A DNA stretch of 64,000 nucleotides from Shewanella livingstonensis (GCF_003855395.1 NZ_CP034015.1:2862001-2926000), one strand, 5' to 3'; positions 1 through 8,392 are shown, counted from the first letter of the stretch. The notes: generated by a model from the sequence alone, not told the origin. Numbers and translations are program-made.

Positions 1-175
1 CGTTTTTAATAACTTATATCTAACTGACGTTATCGATTTTTGGTACACACTTTGGCGTTGTTTGGTTGATGGCTTTGAGTCGCAATTAAATGTCTACTCA
101 ATGCTTGGTGACTATACTCAGCGTCTATCTGCTATGGGAATGGGGATAAACGCTGATTATAGGTATCGCTTTTAA
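1..175 (+). CDS. C-terminal end of a probable outer-membrane beta-barrel protein (partial)
   Basis: An open frame enters from the left edge and gives 57 residues before TAA at 173-175. The last residues alternate polar and aromatic and finish in Tyr-Arg-Tyr-Arg-Phe. A terminal Phe preceded by alternating aromatic residues is the usual BAM recognition signal of outer-membrane beta-barrels, so a porin or other barrel protein is inferred. Most of the gene is outside the window, so the family cannot be named. A strong hairpin terminator follows. Confidence 0.5.
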   Translation, partial: VFNNLYLTDVIDFWYTLWRCLVDGFESQLNVYSMLGDYTQRLSAMGMGINADYRYRF

Positions 176-190
176 TCTGTATAAGATTAT

Positions 191-221
191 AAGGCCTCTA
201 TTGATATAGAGGCCTTTTTTT
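191..221. terminator. Intrinsic terminator after the barrel gene
   Basis: Ten-base stem AAGGCCTCTA / TAGAGGCCTT with a six-base loop and a T run on the + strand. It lies between convergent genes, and the stem could also slow transcription arriving from the DUF3307 gene. Confidence 0.85.
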
Positions 222-229
222 ATGGTTTT

Positions 230-1048
230 TCACTTAAATTTTATACCTACACCCAATGAGACTAGTGCCCCAATTAAGGTTGTGATGACCACAGAGATCA
301 GTGAGCCAATCAGTACATACTCAGTCATGCTTCGGTTGGCTGATTGATTTAACTCACCAAATCTGAATATCGACTTAGCGGCTAATACAAAACCCACTGC
401 GGCATAGCTGCCCACCAACATAAACGTCAGTATTAATAATCGCTCTAGGTAACCAATCAACTCGCCACCCGCAACAAGGCCGCTCACATTTGCTGTCTTA
501 TCACTAACAGGAACGGCAACACCATCGGTGTCGGTAACGGCGTCTGTGTCAGTATCTATTGCTGAGTTAACGATGGGATACTTATTCAACACAGCGCCAA
601 TCACAATTGAAGTTGGCTTTAGAATGAGTACATAAGCAAACACCACCAACACGCCATCTGAGAAACGTTCATGCTGTAACACTGCATCAATCGATGCGCC
701 ATCGGCAACATGAAAAGCAATCGCAGCCAGTACCGAAACATGCAAAGCCTGATCAATCACAAAGTAAGCTAACTTATCTCCCTTTGGTGTAGTGACCTTC
801 CATAAATCGATAATAAAATGACTTACCGCGACAATAACGATTAAGCAAACCGTTGAACGCCAATCAATTCCTAGTGCCATCGCAGGCACTAATAATGCAA
901 CGCCCTGTAAAGTCGCGTGAAGGTACAACTCCGGTGAACGGTAAGTGCGAGCTTTTTTAGCTTCTACCCACCGATCGGTCTGAAGATAAAAGTCACAGAT
1001 GGTGTGAATTAATAAAAATGGAATGAGCACGCTGAAAAAATCAAACAT
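230..1048 (-). CDS. DUF3307 domain membrane protein
   Basis: A 272-residue integral membrane protein. The N-terminus (hydrophobic start, then His-x-x-x-Asp-Phe-x-Leu-Gln-Thr at about 15-24) is characteristic of DUF3307, in which a conserved His/Asp-rich first helix is followed by several transmembrane segments. Here hydrophobic stretches are visible near 5-20, 48-80, 100-115, 130-155, 205-230 and 245-270. An Asp/Thr-rich insert of low complexity lies near residues 165-178. Its ATG overlaps the stop of the upstream satD-like gene by 8 bp (ATGTTTGA), so the two are translationally coupled. The biochemical function of DUF3307 is unknown; a membrane effector or transporter controlled by its SatD partner is inference. 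Confidence 0.8.
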   Translation of the reverse strand: MFDFFSVLIPFLLIHTICDFYLQTDRWVEAKKARTYRSPELYLHATLQGVALLVPAMALGIDWRSTVCLIVIVAVSHFIIDLWKVTTPKGDKLAYFVIDQALHVSVLAAIAFHVADGASIDAVLQHERFSDGVLVVFAYVLILKPTSIVIGAVLNKYPIVNSAIDTDTDAVTDTDGVAVPVSDKTANVSGLVAGGELIGYLERLLILTFMLVGSYAAVGFVLAAKSIFRFGELNQSANRSMTEYVLIGSLISVVITTLIGALVSLGVGIKFK

Positions 1049-1691
1049 ACTTGAGCCCCACGACTTTATTTATAAACCGACAATTTAACTCATGGATCAA
1101 CGGCCAACCAGACGCTTTAAGTGACTTACTGACAGTGGCTGTAGCCACATGGAGCATGTCAGCTAACTCACTAATCGACAAATCCTCATTGGTTCGAAGC
1201 ATTGGCAACATCACTTCACATTGGCGCGCAGTTAAGTCGTTAAGTTGCTTATCAAGATACTTAATCAGTAAGTCAAAGTACTCAGTGAGAGCGATGCTAT
1301 CGGAGCTAAACAATAATCGGTCATTCTTAAGGCCACTGAGTCCGCGGCCAGACAGCACAAATGCTTGCCCCATCGACTCCGACACCGACTCACGTAAATC
1401 GGCATTTGCCGCAATTGCAAAACTAATCCGGCTATCAAATGCTTTACCAAGCGCCTTAATACCAATCCGGTATATAACGGTGTATCTCAACGCATTTTCA
1501 ATATCATGCACGACAGACTGAAACTCATCACCGCGCTCAATACTGTGCGCATTTTCGCTATGCCCCTCGCTAATCCATGTCTGGATAGATTTGATCCGTT
1601 TAAGTAGTTGCTCAAACTGCGCAGAAGTTAGCTTTGTTGAGTCAACAACATCGCCAACAATCACGGCTATAGGTTTATTGGTAGGCTCCAC
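1041..1691 (-). CDS. SatD family protein (cyclase-like N-terminus, C-terminal HTH)
   Basis: A 216-residue cytosolic protein starting at GTG (1689-1691) behind AGGAG with 7-base spacing. The ATG one base earlier is out of frame. Residues 10-19 read Val-Ile-Val-Gly-Asp-Val-Val-Asp-Ser-Thr and residues 53-57 Arg-Gly-Asp-Glu-Phe, the two signatures of SatD proteins. These resemble the metal-binding Asp motif (D-I-V-G-S-T) and the Gly-Asp turn of class III nucleotide cyclases; that comparison is mine. Residues ~150-205 form a helix-turn-helix resembling LuxR/Crp-type domains (Ile-Ser-Glu-Leu-Ala-Asp-Met-Leu...Thr-Val-Ser-Lys-Ser). The gene leads a two-gene operon with DUF3307 and lies behind four palindromic sites, so autoregulation is likely. 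The exact molecular role is unknown. Confidence 0.8.
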   Translation of the reverse strand: MEPTNKPIAVIVGDVVDSTKLTSAQFEQLLKRIKSIQTWISEGHSENAHSIERGDEFQSVVHDIENALRYTVIYRIGIKALGKAFDSRISFAIAANADLRESVSESMGQAFVLSGRGLSGLKNDRLLFSSDSIALTEYFDLLIKYLDKQLNDLTARQCEVMLPMLRTNEDLSISELADMLHVATATVSKSLKASGWPLIHELNCRFINKVVGLKYV

Positions 1692-1724
1692 ATAACGCTC
1701 CTTTGTTTGCAGATTTAGACCAAT

Positions 1725-1851
1725 TTAGCCAAAAATGGCTAATAATGCAAGCTTAGCCATTTTTGGCTAATAACGACTAAGAGCATTGATAGCACACAGG
1801 CTAATTTAGTCGTTTATGGCTAAAAATAAACATTTAGCCACTTTAGGCTAA
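1725..1851. promoter_or_regulatory. Four 18-bp palindromic operator-like sites upstream of satD-DUF3307
   Basis: Four copies of an 18-bp inverted repeat with outer arms TTAGCC/GGCTAA: 1725-1742 (TTAGCCAAAAATGGCTAA), 1753-1770 (TTAGCCATTTTTGGCTAA), 1806-1823 (TTAGTCGTTTATGGCTAA) and 1834-1851 (TTAGCCACTTTAGGCTAA). Centre spacings are 28, 53 and 28 bp. Extra half sites (GACTAA at 1775-1780, GGCTAA at 1799-1804) fill the middle gap. The array starts about 34 bp upstream of the satD GTG, where a promoter is expected. Binding by the SatD HTH domain is inference. Confidence 0.75.
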
Positions 1852-1952
1852 TGATAATTTACCAGCCTAATCGACAGATACGTTGAGATAACAATCCTGA
1901 CGCAGGTGGCATAAAGCATGACACCAATCAAAGCTGATAGATTATCTCAGCA

Positions 1953-3707
1953 CTACGACGAGCAGCTTAAATGCGAACATCCACCTACCCCAAAGAACTC
2001 AGATGCTTTAAGTCGATAGTATTTGTCCGTAACTTCTTCAGACTGCTCTGCGTAAGGCTGGATCATCACCTTCTGCAATTCTCGAACGAGTGCATAATTG
2101 CCAACACTGGCTTGCTGATAAGCAGGCACCAGCAACCACTCGCGTAAAGTATATTTAGGGTTAACGCGTTGCATCTGCGCCATAATATCATCACGGTTAC
2201 GTGGCTGTGCGTCTGCGTCTGCAATAAGCATAGTGCTATTGCCCTCGGTGCCTAATAGTGTTTGCCACTGTACTAACCAAGCAGACCAGCGTTGCTCCAA
2301 CCCTTTTGGCCCTTGCGATAAATCTAGATAGAAACTGTTAGTCAGTGAACCAATATCATCAGGCAACGACGAAAGCTCTCGGAAGAATATTGTGTAATCC
2401 ACAGGGATTTGCAGCATCAGCTTTTCAAGCTCATTAAATAACGCCGCATCAAAAGTGTTAAGCCCAAGCTTGGCCGCCCACATCTGCTCCATCTTTGTTT
2501 GCATCTCAGTGGCAAAACCATCGACCAACTGCTGGAGCTGTTCTAGATAATCTGGTGTAGACATCAATAATGGGCTTAATGCGGTGCAAAACATCAAGAA
2601 ATTACGTTCTGCTGCCACGCCTTGATTCAAAAATGCAAAATGTTGTCCGCCACCGGTCCAAGGTTGATATTGTGGATTGAACACATCACAAAATCCGAAC
2701 GGACCGTAATCGAGCGTAAAGCCACCAGCGGCACAGTTGTCGCTATTAAAGTTACCCTGACAGTAACCAACACGGATCCAGTTCGCTATCAATGAAGTTA
2801 AACGGCTACGGAATTCACGCGCCAGCACAAGCACTTTTTGTTCATTAGTGAGTTTTTGGTCGATAACATCAGCGTATTCACGATCAATTAAATGCGACAT
2901 CAGTTGTTCAAGCTCTGCCATCGCTTGCGGGTGTTCCTGCGTGCGGGCGCGGCGACCAAAAAGCTCAAGTTGGCCAACCCGAATAAACGAGGGTGCCACA
3001 CGTGTCGAGATAGCAACCGCCTCACTAATCATTTGGTCAGGATCTTGAGCGTTAGAACCCTCAGAATACCAAGGCCGCTGGACAGTCTCGGTTTTAGACA
3101 CATATAAACAGAGCGATCGAGACGTTGGTACGCCAAGCGCGTGCATGTGTTCTTGCGCGAGAAACTCACGCACACTGGATCGCAGCACTGCGCGACCATC
3201 CGCACCGCGGCAATATGGCGTGCGGCCACCACCTTTAAGCTGCATTTCCAAGCGTTTATCGTTAATCACAGCCTCAAGCACGGAAACCGCTCGACCATCG
3301 CCGTAGCCATTACCCGTTCTGAACGGACATTGTTGAATGTATTCGGTACCGAAGATGGACAGTGCATATCCACACGCCCACCCAACCTTACTTATTGGTT
3401 CAGGAACGTTCGACAGGTCACCGGAGAATATGCTCATAAAATCGGCAGACTGCGCCATGCTGTCGGCAAAACCCAATTCAGCGAACAAGCTGCTGCTGTG
3501 TGCTACATATTCTGGATTTTCAATCGGCGTCGGTTTAACAGGAACATAGTGCCCCGAGAATACTTGTCGCGGCGCATAGTCGTCGCCATTAGCTGTCGCG
3601 TCAGGATCGCTGTTGAGCGTGTCCATCAATGAGTAGTTGACCAATTTAGCGAGATCGTCGACTGTCTCGACAGTAAGGTGAGTTTGCTGGGACAATTGAT
3701 TAGTCAT
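1953..3707 (-). CDS. selO: Protein adenylyltransferase SelO (YdiU family)
   Basis: A 584-residue pseudokinase-fold enzyme of the SelO/YdiU family, which transfers AMP from ATP to Ser, Thr or Tyr side chains of target proteins and is linked to redox stress. Visible family blocks include the N-terminal His-Tyr-Val-Pro-Val segment (~53-57), the Lys-Gly-Gly-Gly-Arg-Thr-Pro-Tyr loop (~157-165), Asn-Phe-Asn-Ser-Asp-Asn (~318-323) and Asp-Tyr-Gly-Pro-Phe-Gly-Phe (~331-337). The C-terminus ends Cys-Ser-His-Leu-Ser-Cys-Ser-Ser, matching bacterial forms in which Cys replaces the eukaryotic selenocysteine. Length is normal. AAGG lies 7 bases before the ATG. It is monocistronic here. Confidence 0.95.
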   Translation of the reverse strand: MTNQLSQQTHLTVETVDDLAKLVNYSLMDTLNSDPDATANGDDYAPRQVFSGHYVPVKPTPIENPEYVAHSSSLFAELGFADSMAQSADFMSIFSGDLSNVPEPISKVGWACGYALSIFGTEYIQQCPFRTGNGYGDGRAVSVLEAVINDKRLEMQLKGGGRTPYCRGADGRAVLRSSVREFLAQEHMHALGVPTSRSLCLYVSKTETVQRPWYSEGSNAQDPDQMISEAVAISTRVAPSFIRVGQLELFGRRARTQEHPQAMAELEQLMSHLIDREYADVIDQKLTNEQKVLVLAREFRSRLTSLIANWIRVGYCQGNFNSDNCAAGGFTLDYGPFGFCDVFNPQYQPWTGGGQHFAFLNQGVAAERNFLMFCTALSPLLMSTPDYLEQLQQLVDGFATEMQTKMEQMWAAKLGLNTFDAALFNELEKLMLQIPVDYTIFFRELSSLPDDIGSLTNSFYLDLSQGPKGLEQRWSAWLVQWQTLLGTEGNSTMLIADADAQPRNRDDIMAQMQRVNPKYTLREWLLVPAYQQASVGNYALVRELQKVMIQPYAEQSEEVTDKYYRLKASEFFGVGGCSHLSCSS

Positions 3708-4380
3708 AGGGATACCTTGTTGTTTGAGTCGAAGGGTTGTTCACAACTTGATGGTTCATCGTGTCGACGATGATTCCATTTGTTCGATTTCTGGAAGCGG
3801 ATCTTGTCAGCATATATGTCGAAGGCCTGCGCTGTGATATTAGAAAGAGCCTGAGAGAAATGGATGGAACCAACACCCATGGTAACGACTCGTTATACTA
3901 ATGGAAAGCTTAGCTTGCTGCATCAGCAAAATTGAGATCATGTCATATGATATCTATTCTAACTTATGGCCTGCGGCCACTAACGTCGTGGCGCTTCACC
4001 CACACCAGACCAAAAGGAAACCAACGGCTGTTCCCTCTTGGATCACCCAGCCGCCCCGCAACATTTTCAAACGGCGAAAAGGTCGCCATGGGGGTTAAAT
4101 TTAACTTTGAGCTGCATTTGCAGACTGCTTCGGCCTTATTCGAAAATGCTAACGCTTCCGATGGTACATCCTGTACCGCGAAAGCTAAGCTCACATCCAT
4201 GTGAGCTTCACGTCATTTTCTTCAACGTCCTCAAGTTCGGAGTTGAATTTAGGCATTTTTAAAGAAATGAAAATTCATTTCCAAAAACAAAAAAAACACC
4301 TATAAACTATTGTTTATTAATTACTTTCCCTTTATTCAACTAAATTCTGCTCGGGCCCAAAGGCCTGTTGCAACCCGCTC

Positions 4381-4417
4381 GTCGTCCCGGCAATGTTTTT
4401 GAGCCGGGATCCAGGTG
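4381..4417. repeat. REP-like palindrome GTCGTCCCGGC...GCCGGGATCCAG
   Basis: GTCGTCCCGGCAATG, a short T-rich loop, then GAGCCGGGATCCAG. The CCCGGC/GCCGGG arms pair. It is the same unit as at 4561-4597, 4701-4723 (half copy) and, inverted, the triple copy at 8951-9087. Confidence 0.75.
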
Positions 4418-4560
4418 TTTGTTTTGTACTTTTGTATTTATGCCCGCTCACGTATTCACTTGTAAAAAGTCTTCAACGGCCTCAAGTTCAGAGTTCAATT
4501 TAGGCATTTCAAGCTGAGGCATCTAACTCATTTTTGGATAGAAGCTTGTTAGCTACTTTC

Positions 4561-4597
4561 TCGTCGTCCCGGCAATGCTTTTTAGCCGGGACGACGA
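4561..4597. repeat. REP-like perfect hairpin
   Basis: Thirteen-base arms TCGTCGTCCCGGC / GCCGGGACGACGA pair exactly around an 11-base loop, making this the most symmetric member of the local REP-like family. Confidence 0.8.
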
Positions 4598-4700
4598 TGT
4601 TAGCTTTTGTTGTTTGGTCGTTTTGTACCTATAATCTGCGGCCACTGGCACCAGACCAGATTATGGTAGTAAGTTGTTAACTGACACAGGCTAATTTAAC

Positions 4701-4723
4701 CGTCGTCCCGGTAATAGTTTTTA
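4701..4723. repeat. Half copy of the REP-like unit
   Basis: CGTCGTCCCGGTAATAG matches the left arm of the 4561-4597 unit; the right arm is missing, replaced by a T/A-rich run. This is a decayed or truncated copy. Confidence 0.55.
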
Positions 4724-4939
4724 GTTTTTAGTTTTTTTAAGTTAAATCGGCTAATAAGCAAACTAAAGTAGTACGATAAATAATTTGTTTATTTTGTAAT
4801 ACAATGAAATAAATGAATTTTTATTTATTGTAGAGTCTTGGACCCACTTTTAATGCGCAAGCCCGCTTTTATTTGCCAGAGGAGCTAAATAAAACTGCTT
4901 TACAACAATAAGTTAGCAAATGTAGGATGTTATTAATCA

Positions 4940-4991
4940 ATAACTTGAACGGCCGACTTTAAATTTATTTGGCAGTTCAATAAGCTGTTAT
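4940..4991 (+). repeat. attC-like site upstream of the first cassette
   Basis: ATAAC at 4940-4944 and GTTAT at 4987-4991 are complementary end cores. Inside, CTTGAACGGCC (4944-4954) pairs imperfectly with GGCAGTTCAATAAG (4971-4984), leaving the unpaired bases typical of integron attC hairpins. The right core GTTATGAATGC (4987-4997) is repeated inverted after the next gene, as expected for a cassette junction. Confidence 0.6.
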
Positions 4992-5024
4992 GAATGCCTG
5001 AGATTTGGAGTGTGATTTTAACTT

Positions 5025-5588
5025 ATGGATAAAAGAGAAATAGCTGCAAACTTAATACTACGAGCTGTTAAGTCATACGTAAATGCACAAAATGATATGG
5101 ATTACATACAAGCTATTTTATTAGCTGGTTCTTCTGTTGGAATAACAGAACCATTATTGAAAGAGCAACAAACTAAAACGGCTACGGAAAAATCAACTGA
5201 TGTAATAATGAAGATGCGTGCATCTGATATTTTTTGGGAAGGTAATAAGTTAGTTATTAACCAAAAAACTAAAAATTTAAGTCGCAGGGAAAGAGAGGAT
5301 ATATCTAAAAGTACACGGATTTTTGATCGCGGTATCTATAATGCCCTCAAACATACTGGTATACCTCAACAAGACTTAAGCCCTTCTGATGATGTTATTA
5401 TTGAAGCAGACTTTCAAAGTGAGGCAGAGGAAATTATTTATGATGCAGTGCATGATTTTAATTCCTTAAAATTTGATGAAAATTTTCAATATCATCAACT
5501 TCCTGAAGATATAATTATTTTATTAAATTGTAGTGATCCTATGGGTATTATACCTGAGCCTGTTGCAAAACAGCGTACGCATTCATAA
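5025..5588 (+). CDS. Cassette gene 1: unknown alpha-helical protein, possibly HEPN-like
   Basis: A 187-residue acidic, AT-rich protein of unknown function. It sits alone between GTTATGAATGC (4987) and its inverse GCATTCATAA (5579-5588), the borders of an integron cassette. Residues 24-45 (Asp-Tyr-Ile-Gln-Ala-Ile-Leu-Leu-Ala-Gly-Ser-Ser) and 100-112 (Arg-x-x-x-Asn-Ala-Leu-Lys-His) resemble the helical pattern and the R/N-x-x-K-H region of some HEPN-type or HEPN-adjacent uncharacterised proteins; this is a weak visual match, not a family call. GGAG lies about 15 bases before the ATG, so the start is moderately supported. The stop codon abuts a group II intron remnant on the other strand. Confidence 0.7.
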   Translation: MDKREIAANLILRAVKSYVNAQNDMDYIQAILLAGSSVGITEPLLKEQQTKTATEKSTDVIMKMRASDIFWEGNKLVINQKTKNLSRREREDISKSTRIFDRGIYNALKHTGIPQQDLSPSDDVIIEADFQSEAEEIIYDAVHDFNSLKFDENFQYHQLPEDIIILLNCSDPMGIIPEPVAKQRTHS

Positions 5589-6374
5589 TCGATCTAGCCT
5601 CCAGACCAACCTACATGCGGCTCCGCACACGACTGAATGGATTCAGGAGGTAGAGCAACGCAGGAGCATATTGCCGAGGGCGGTTCATTTAGAACACCTA
5701 ACCTAAACGTTCTGGTTAGGATAATGAACTGCAATCCATCCATATCTTAGTGAATATAATCCTGCTTTCTTAACTTATTCGAGCTTGGCATTACTCAATA
5801 TTTTTCTGTTTCCCCAGTCATCACTGAAAACAAGAGTCGAGCTACGCCAAGGGCCTTTACTTGTGATACCCAAAACACTTCGTGAGGTAGGCCCTCCCAC
5901 CAGGGCAACCGCATGAGTGTGCATTTTTTGCTCATAATGAGTAATTTAAATACTGAATCACTTTCAATCATTCATGAAATGATGGCGTACTGAACAAATT
6001 AAGTTTTAAAAACGCACCTAACCTGTACGAAAAACATTCATATTCTTGCCCTGGCCCTCCCACAAGCAACAGCTGCTTAAAAATGTAGTGGCATGGTTTT
6101 TTGGTTTCGTCGTCTTGTACCCATGCTTTGCGAGGCAGCCCCTGCCAACTAATCCCTAGCCTATGCCTCATATGATGTTCTTGTTCATCGGCCAGCATTC
6201 TTTATCATAAGAAGGCTAGCGGCTTCCTCCGGACCAAACCTTGCGATTAAGCCCTTGCCATTCGCTAGTAGTTAACGTTTAATAACAGTATGTTATTCTC
6301 TAATTGATAAGAGTAACGGTGACCTTCCTACAGAGGACTTGCACCTCATTAGTTCATGCCCATGCTGGGCGTAC
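5588..6374 (-). mobile_element. Group IIC-type intron, RT-less remnant A, inserted in attC
   Basis: Read on the bottom strand, the 5' end begins GTACGCCCAGCATGGGC (6374 downward) followed by GAGGTGCAAGTCCTC (about 6347-6333), typical group II intron domain I sequence. The 3' end (about 5680-5588) carries a domain V/VI-like region ending CTAGATCGAT. The flanks read CTTGT | intron | TATGAATG, i.e. insertion at TTGT^TA of the attC bottom strand, the known target of group IIC-attC introns. At 787 bp it lacks a reverse transcriptase. Compared with copy C, 13 nt of domain VI, including the likely branch-point A, are missing. It is therefore probably dead. Confidence 0.7.
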
Positions 6375-6465
6375 ACAAGCGTATGTTGCATCAGCCACTG
6401 CATGGCTTGGACGGTTTTCCCGCTCGTGCCTTGCTACAAAACCGCCGCAAATACGGGCGTTATAT
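6375..6465 (+). repeat. attC site of cassette 1 (split by intron A)
   Basis: Runs from ACAAGCG just outside the intron to the core GTTATAT (6459-6465). Imperfect outer arms AGCGTATGTTGC / GCCGCAAATACGGGC and an exact inner stem CGGTTTT / AAAACCG give the long bulged hairpin of chromosomal-integron attC sites. Confidence 0.7.
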
Positions 6466-6478
6466 TTCTGGAGGGGTT

Positions 6479-7486
6479 ATGAAGAATAAAACGAAAAAAA
6501 ATCATTTTAGCCCTGTTTTCGCCAATCAATATTGGACGAGTGAGGTTAGTGGTTGGCACTATAAATATTATTACTATTGTCCATATCGCAAGTGTGTTGT
6601 CGATTCTCAAAAAGATAAAGGTAAGACTGCTTGGGGTTATGAATTTCATTTATATTCTCAGGAGTTAGAGGATCGGCTTGATTCTGAATTAGAAAATGAC
6701 TCGGCACCACTCTACGAAAAGCTTTTAAATAATGACACTTTAGATGCTGATGAAAGAATGAAATGGGGGCAGTTTATTGTTACCCAATCTATGAGAACTC
6801 CAAGTTTTTTCAAGTATCGTGACGAACTTGAAAAAGCACATGGCGGTGACGAATCCTATAAAGAAACTATCATCGGTTGCCAATGGTGCGAAGATAATAA
6901 ATATGTTGCTTGTCGAGATTGGATTATTCTTGAAGCTGCTGAAGATGATTTCTTTGTTCGGACGGATAATCCTGTTTATATGACAGGGTTTCTTCAAAAC
7001 CCAAGCACTACAATATTTTATCCTTTGAGTCCTAAAAAGTGTTTTGTTGCTTGTTCTTTTATTGAAATGCGGTTCACGCTAATAGGAGAAGAACTGCCTT
7101 TTCCAAAGCAAGAAGTATTGAAGCTAGAGAAAGGTGATGCATATAAAATTAATTTTGACCTTATTAAGTCAGCTTCTACTTCTCTAATTGTTGCAAAAAG
7201 CGACAACAATCGAGTAATCAGCAAAATGAATGTTGAACTTCTTGGCGCCTTCCCACAAATTCCATTTATGTTATCTTCAGCAGAAAATGATTATGCGGAA
7301 TCAATTGAAATTGAAAAGATAATTCAATTAATGTCATATTCCGATGGAATTGAATATCCAGAATACAGGGAGTATGAGCTTAAGCCATTTTATGGGGTTG
7401 AGTTTTCAATGGGGATTAATCCATTCTCTGTTTTTGGTGTAACCAATGAACGGTTAAAAGAGTTGCACCCCGAAATAGAAATATAA
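6479..7486 (+). CDS. Cassette gene 2: DUF4238-like protein
   Basis: The protein is 335 residues from the ATG at 6479. The frame is open back to 6356, but that part lies in the attC site, and GGAGGGG at 6470-6476 precedes this ATG. Residues ~8-14 (Asn-His-Phe-Ser-Pro-Val-Phe) correspond to the His-x-x-Pro start of DUF4238 proteins. Later blocks also fit: an Arg-Thr-Pro-containing helix near 108-115, Arg-Thr-Asp-Asn-Pro-Val near 160, and Phe-Tyr-Pro-Leu-Ser-Pro-Lys near 180. The function of DUF4238 is unknown. The gene lies between GTTATATTTC (6459) and its exact inverse GAAATATAAC (7478), so it is a mobile cassette. AT-rich, unlike flanking core genes. Confidence 0.75.
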   Translation: MKNKTKKNHFSPVFANQYWTSEVSGWHYKYYYYCPYRKCVVDSQKDKGKTAWGYEFHLYSQELEDRLDSELENDSAPLYEKLLNNDTLDADERMKWGQFIVTQSMRTPSFFKYRDELEKAHGGDESYKETIIGCQWCEDNKYVACRDWIILEAAEDDFFVRTDNPVYMTGFLQNPSTTIFYPLSPKKCFVACSFIEMRFTLIGEELPFPKQEVLKLEKGDAYKINFDLIKSASTSLIVAKSDNNRVISKMNVELLGAFPQIPFMLSSAENDYAESIEIEKIIQLMSYSDGIEYPEYREYELKPFYGVEFSMGINPFSVFGVTNERLKELHPEIEI

Positions 7487-7536
7487 CTAACAAGGATAGG
7501 CCGCGCGAAGCCGCGTCCTTATCCCAAGTGTTGAAC
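7481..7536 (+). repeat. Short intact attC site of cassette 2
   Basis: Begins ATATAAC (7481-7487) and ends GTTGAAC (7530-7536, a GTTRRRY core). Between them AAGGATAGG pairs with CCTTATCC with one unpaired base, and CCGCGCGAAGCCGCG forms the tip. About 56 bp is near the minimum attC length. No intron has entered this copy. Confidence 0.6.
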
Positions 7537-7624
7537 AAGCCCGAACAGCTGGAGCGACTCTTTATTATGTAATTAACAGCTCGACAAAAAGCGCTGTTTG
7601 ATGTGATGGTTATCTGGTAACTTT

Positions 7625-7767
7625 TCTGTAGCCTGCAAACTCATCTCTAGCCTACGCCTCATATGATGTCCTTGTTCATAAACTCGCATTCTTTATCACA
7701 AAAGAGTAACGGTGGCTTTCCTACATGGAACTTTCACCGCATTAGTTCATGCCCATGCAGGGCGTAC
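7625..7767 (-). mobile_element. Group IIC intron remnant B (5' end only)
   Basis: Bottom strand starts GTACGCCCTGCATGGGC at 7767 and matches the 5' part of remnant A through the AACTAATG, TAGGAAAG-CACCG and TCATATGAGGCGTAGG segments. It lacks a ~95-bp piece present in A. Similarity fades near 7625, so only the first ~140 nt survive. The junction CGCTTTGT | GTACG again fits attC TTGT^TA. Short fragment 7537-7624 to its left has no recognisable gene. Confidence 0.65.
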
Positions 7768-7866
7768 ACAAAGCGCTTTAAAACGGAACTAAAACGGTTG
7801 GCTCGGTTCCGCTTCGCTACACATTATAGCCAACCATTTTAGTCCGCTTAAGCGGAGCGTTATAGG
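7768..7866 (+). repeat. attC site next to intron remnant B
   Basis: ACAAAGCGCTTTAAAACGG to GCGTTATAGG. The long arm GGAACTAAAACGGTTGGCT pairs with AGCCAACCATTTTAGTCC with one extra-helical base, the classic attC fold, and the outer arms AGCGCTTTAAAACGG / CCGCTTAAGCGGAGCG are imperfect. It ends with core GTTATAG (7859-7865), immediately before the next cassette gene. Confidence 0.75.
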
Positions 7867-7873
7867 TGTTCTC

Positions 7874-8392
7874 ATGGTTTCGCGTAGAAAAATTAAAGAG
7901 GCACACGAAAATAGTGTCTTAGCTTCATTCGGTGAATATCTCAAAGGCAAAGGGCAATCACTAACCGTGAAAACTCAACCAGATCCACCAGATGCTTTTG
8001 TAGAAATTGATGGCACTGACACTTGGATAGAGATTACCGATGCATTTTACAGCCAAGATGTTGCTATTAGCATTACTTCTTATGGCGCAGATGACGTTCC
8101 ACATAGGCCTTCACAAGGTGGTTTAATTTCCGATCCTGATGAAATAACTAACAAGGTTGTGTCAGTTATTTCTGAAAAACTTAACAAGCAAACAATGACT
8201 TCTATAGCCAACTCAAATGGAAAAGGAATACTTTTAGTTGGGTTGTATGGCCCTTTTTTTGACTTAGATGAAGTTGTTAATAACTTACCCAAAACTTTAA
8301 TAAACGATTTAGCAAATCAACAAGTGTTCGGCTCGGTTTATTTATACGAAACCTGCAATACTAATGTACATAAGTATAAAAAGGTTCTGTAA
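7874..8392 (+). CDS. Cassette gene 3: unknown protein, possible PD-(D/E)XK-like nuclease
   Basis: The protein has 172 residues and no family I can name. Residues 36-55 read Pro-Asp-Pro-Pro-Asp-Ala-Phe then Trp-Ile-Glu-Ile-Thr. An Asp followed about 12 residues later by Glu-x-Thr after a hydrophobic strand recalls the core of PD-(D/E)XK nuclease folds, in which the final Lys is often replaced. This is a hint only. The gene starts 8 bases after the attC core GTTATAG (7859), and the inverse core CCTATA occurs at 8399-8404, so it is a cassette insert. No good ribosome site is visible before the ATG, which is common for cassette genes. Confidence 0.65.
   Translation: MVSRRKIKEAHENSVLASFGEYLKGKGQSLTVKTQPDPPDAFVEIDGTDTWIEITDAFYSQDVAISITSYGADDVPHRPSQGGLISDPDEITNKVVSVISEKLNKQTMTSIANSNGKGILLVGLYGPFFDLDEVVNNLPKTLINDLANQQVFGSVYLYETCNTNVHKYKKVL

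Larger units (their letters stand above)
3708..4939. other. Repeat-rich non-coding stretch between selO and the cassette array
   Basis: I see no convincing gene here; the short open frames have no homology I recognise, no ribosome sites and overlap one another. The stretch is built of decayed repeats: a GCGGCCACTAACGTCG-type block near 3970-4008 that recurs inverted near 8890-8920, a 45-bp block (TTCAACG-CCTCAAGTTC) at about 4215-4260 and 4469-4512, and REP-like palindromes listed separately. The right end (4740-4930) is very AT rich. Confidence 0.6.

Noticed and set aside
1051..1521. 156-residue ORF opposite satD
   Set aside because: Antisense shadow of the SatD gene; no ribosome site.
3141..3632. 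163-residue ORF opposite selO
   Set aside because: Antisense shadow of the well-conserved SelO coding sequence.
3901..4262. Four overlapping short ORFs between selO and the cassettes
   Set aside because: They overlap in different frames, lie in repeat DNA and resemble no protein family.
5968..6198. 76-residue ORF inside intron remnant A
   Set aside because: No reverse-transcriptase motif (no YADD) and it overlaps conserved intron domain I sequence also found in remnant B.
6356..6478. N-terminal extension of the DUF4238-like gene
   Set aside because: It lies in intron and attC sequence; GGAGGGG directly precedes the ATG at 6479.
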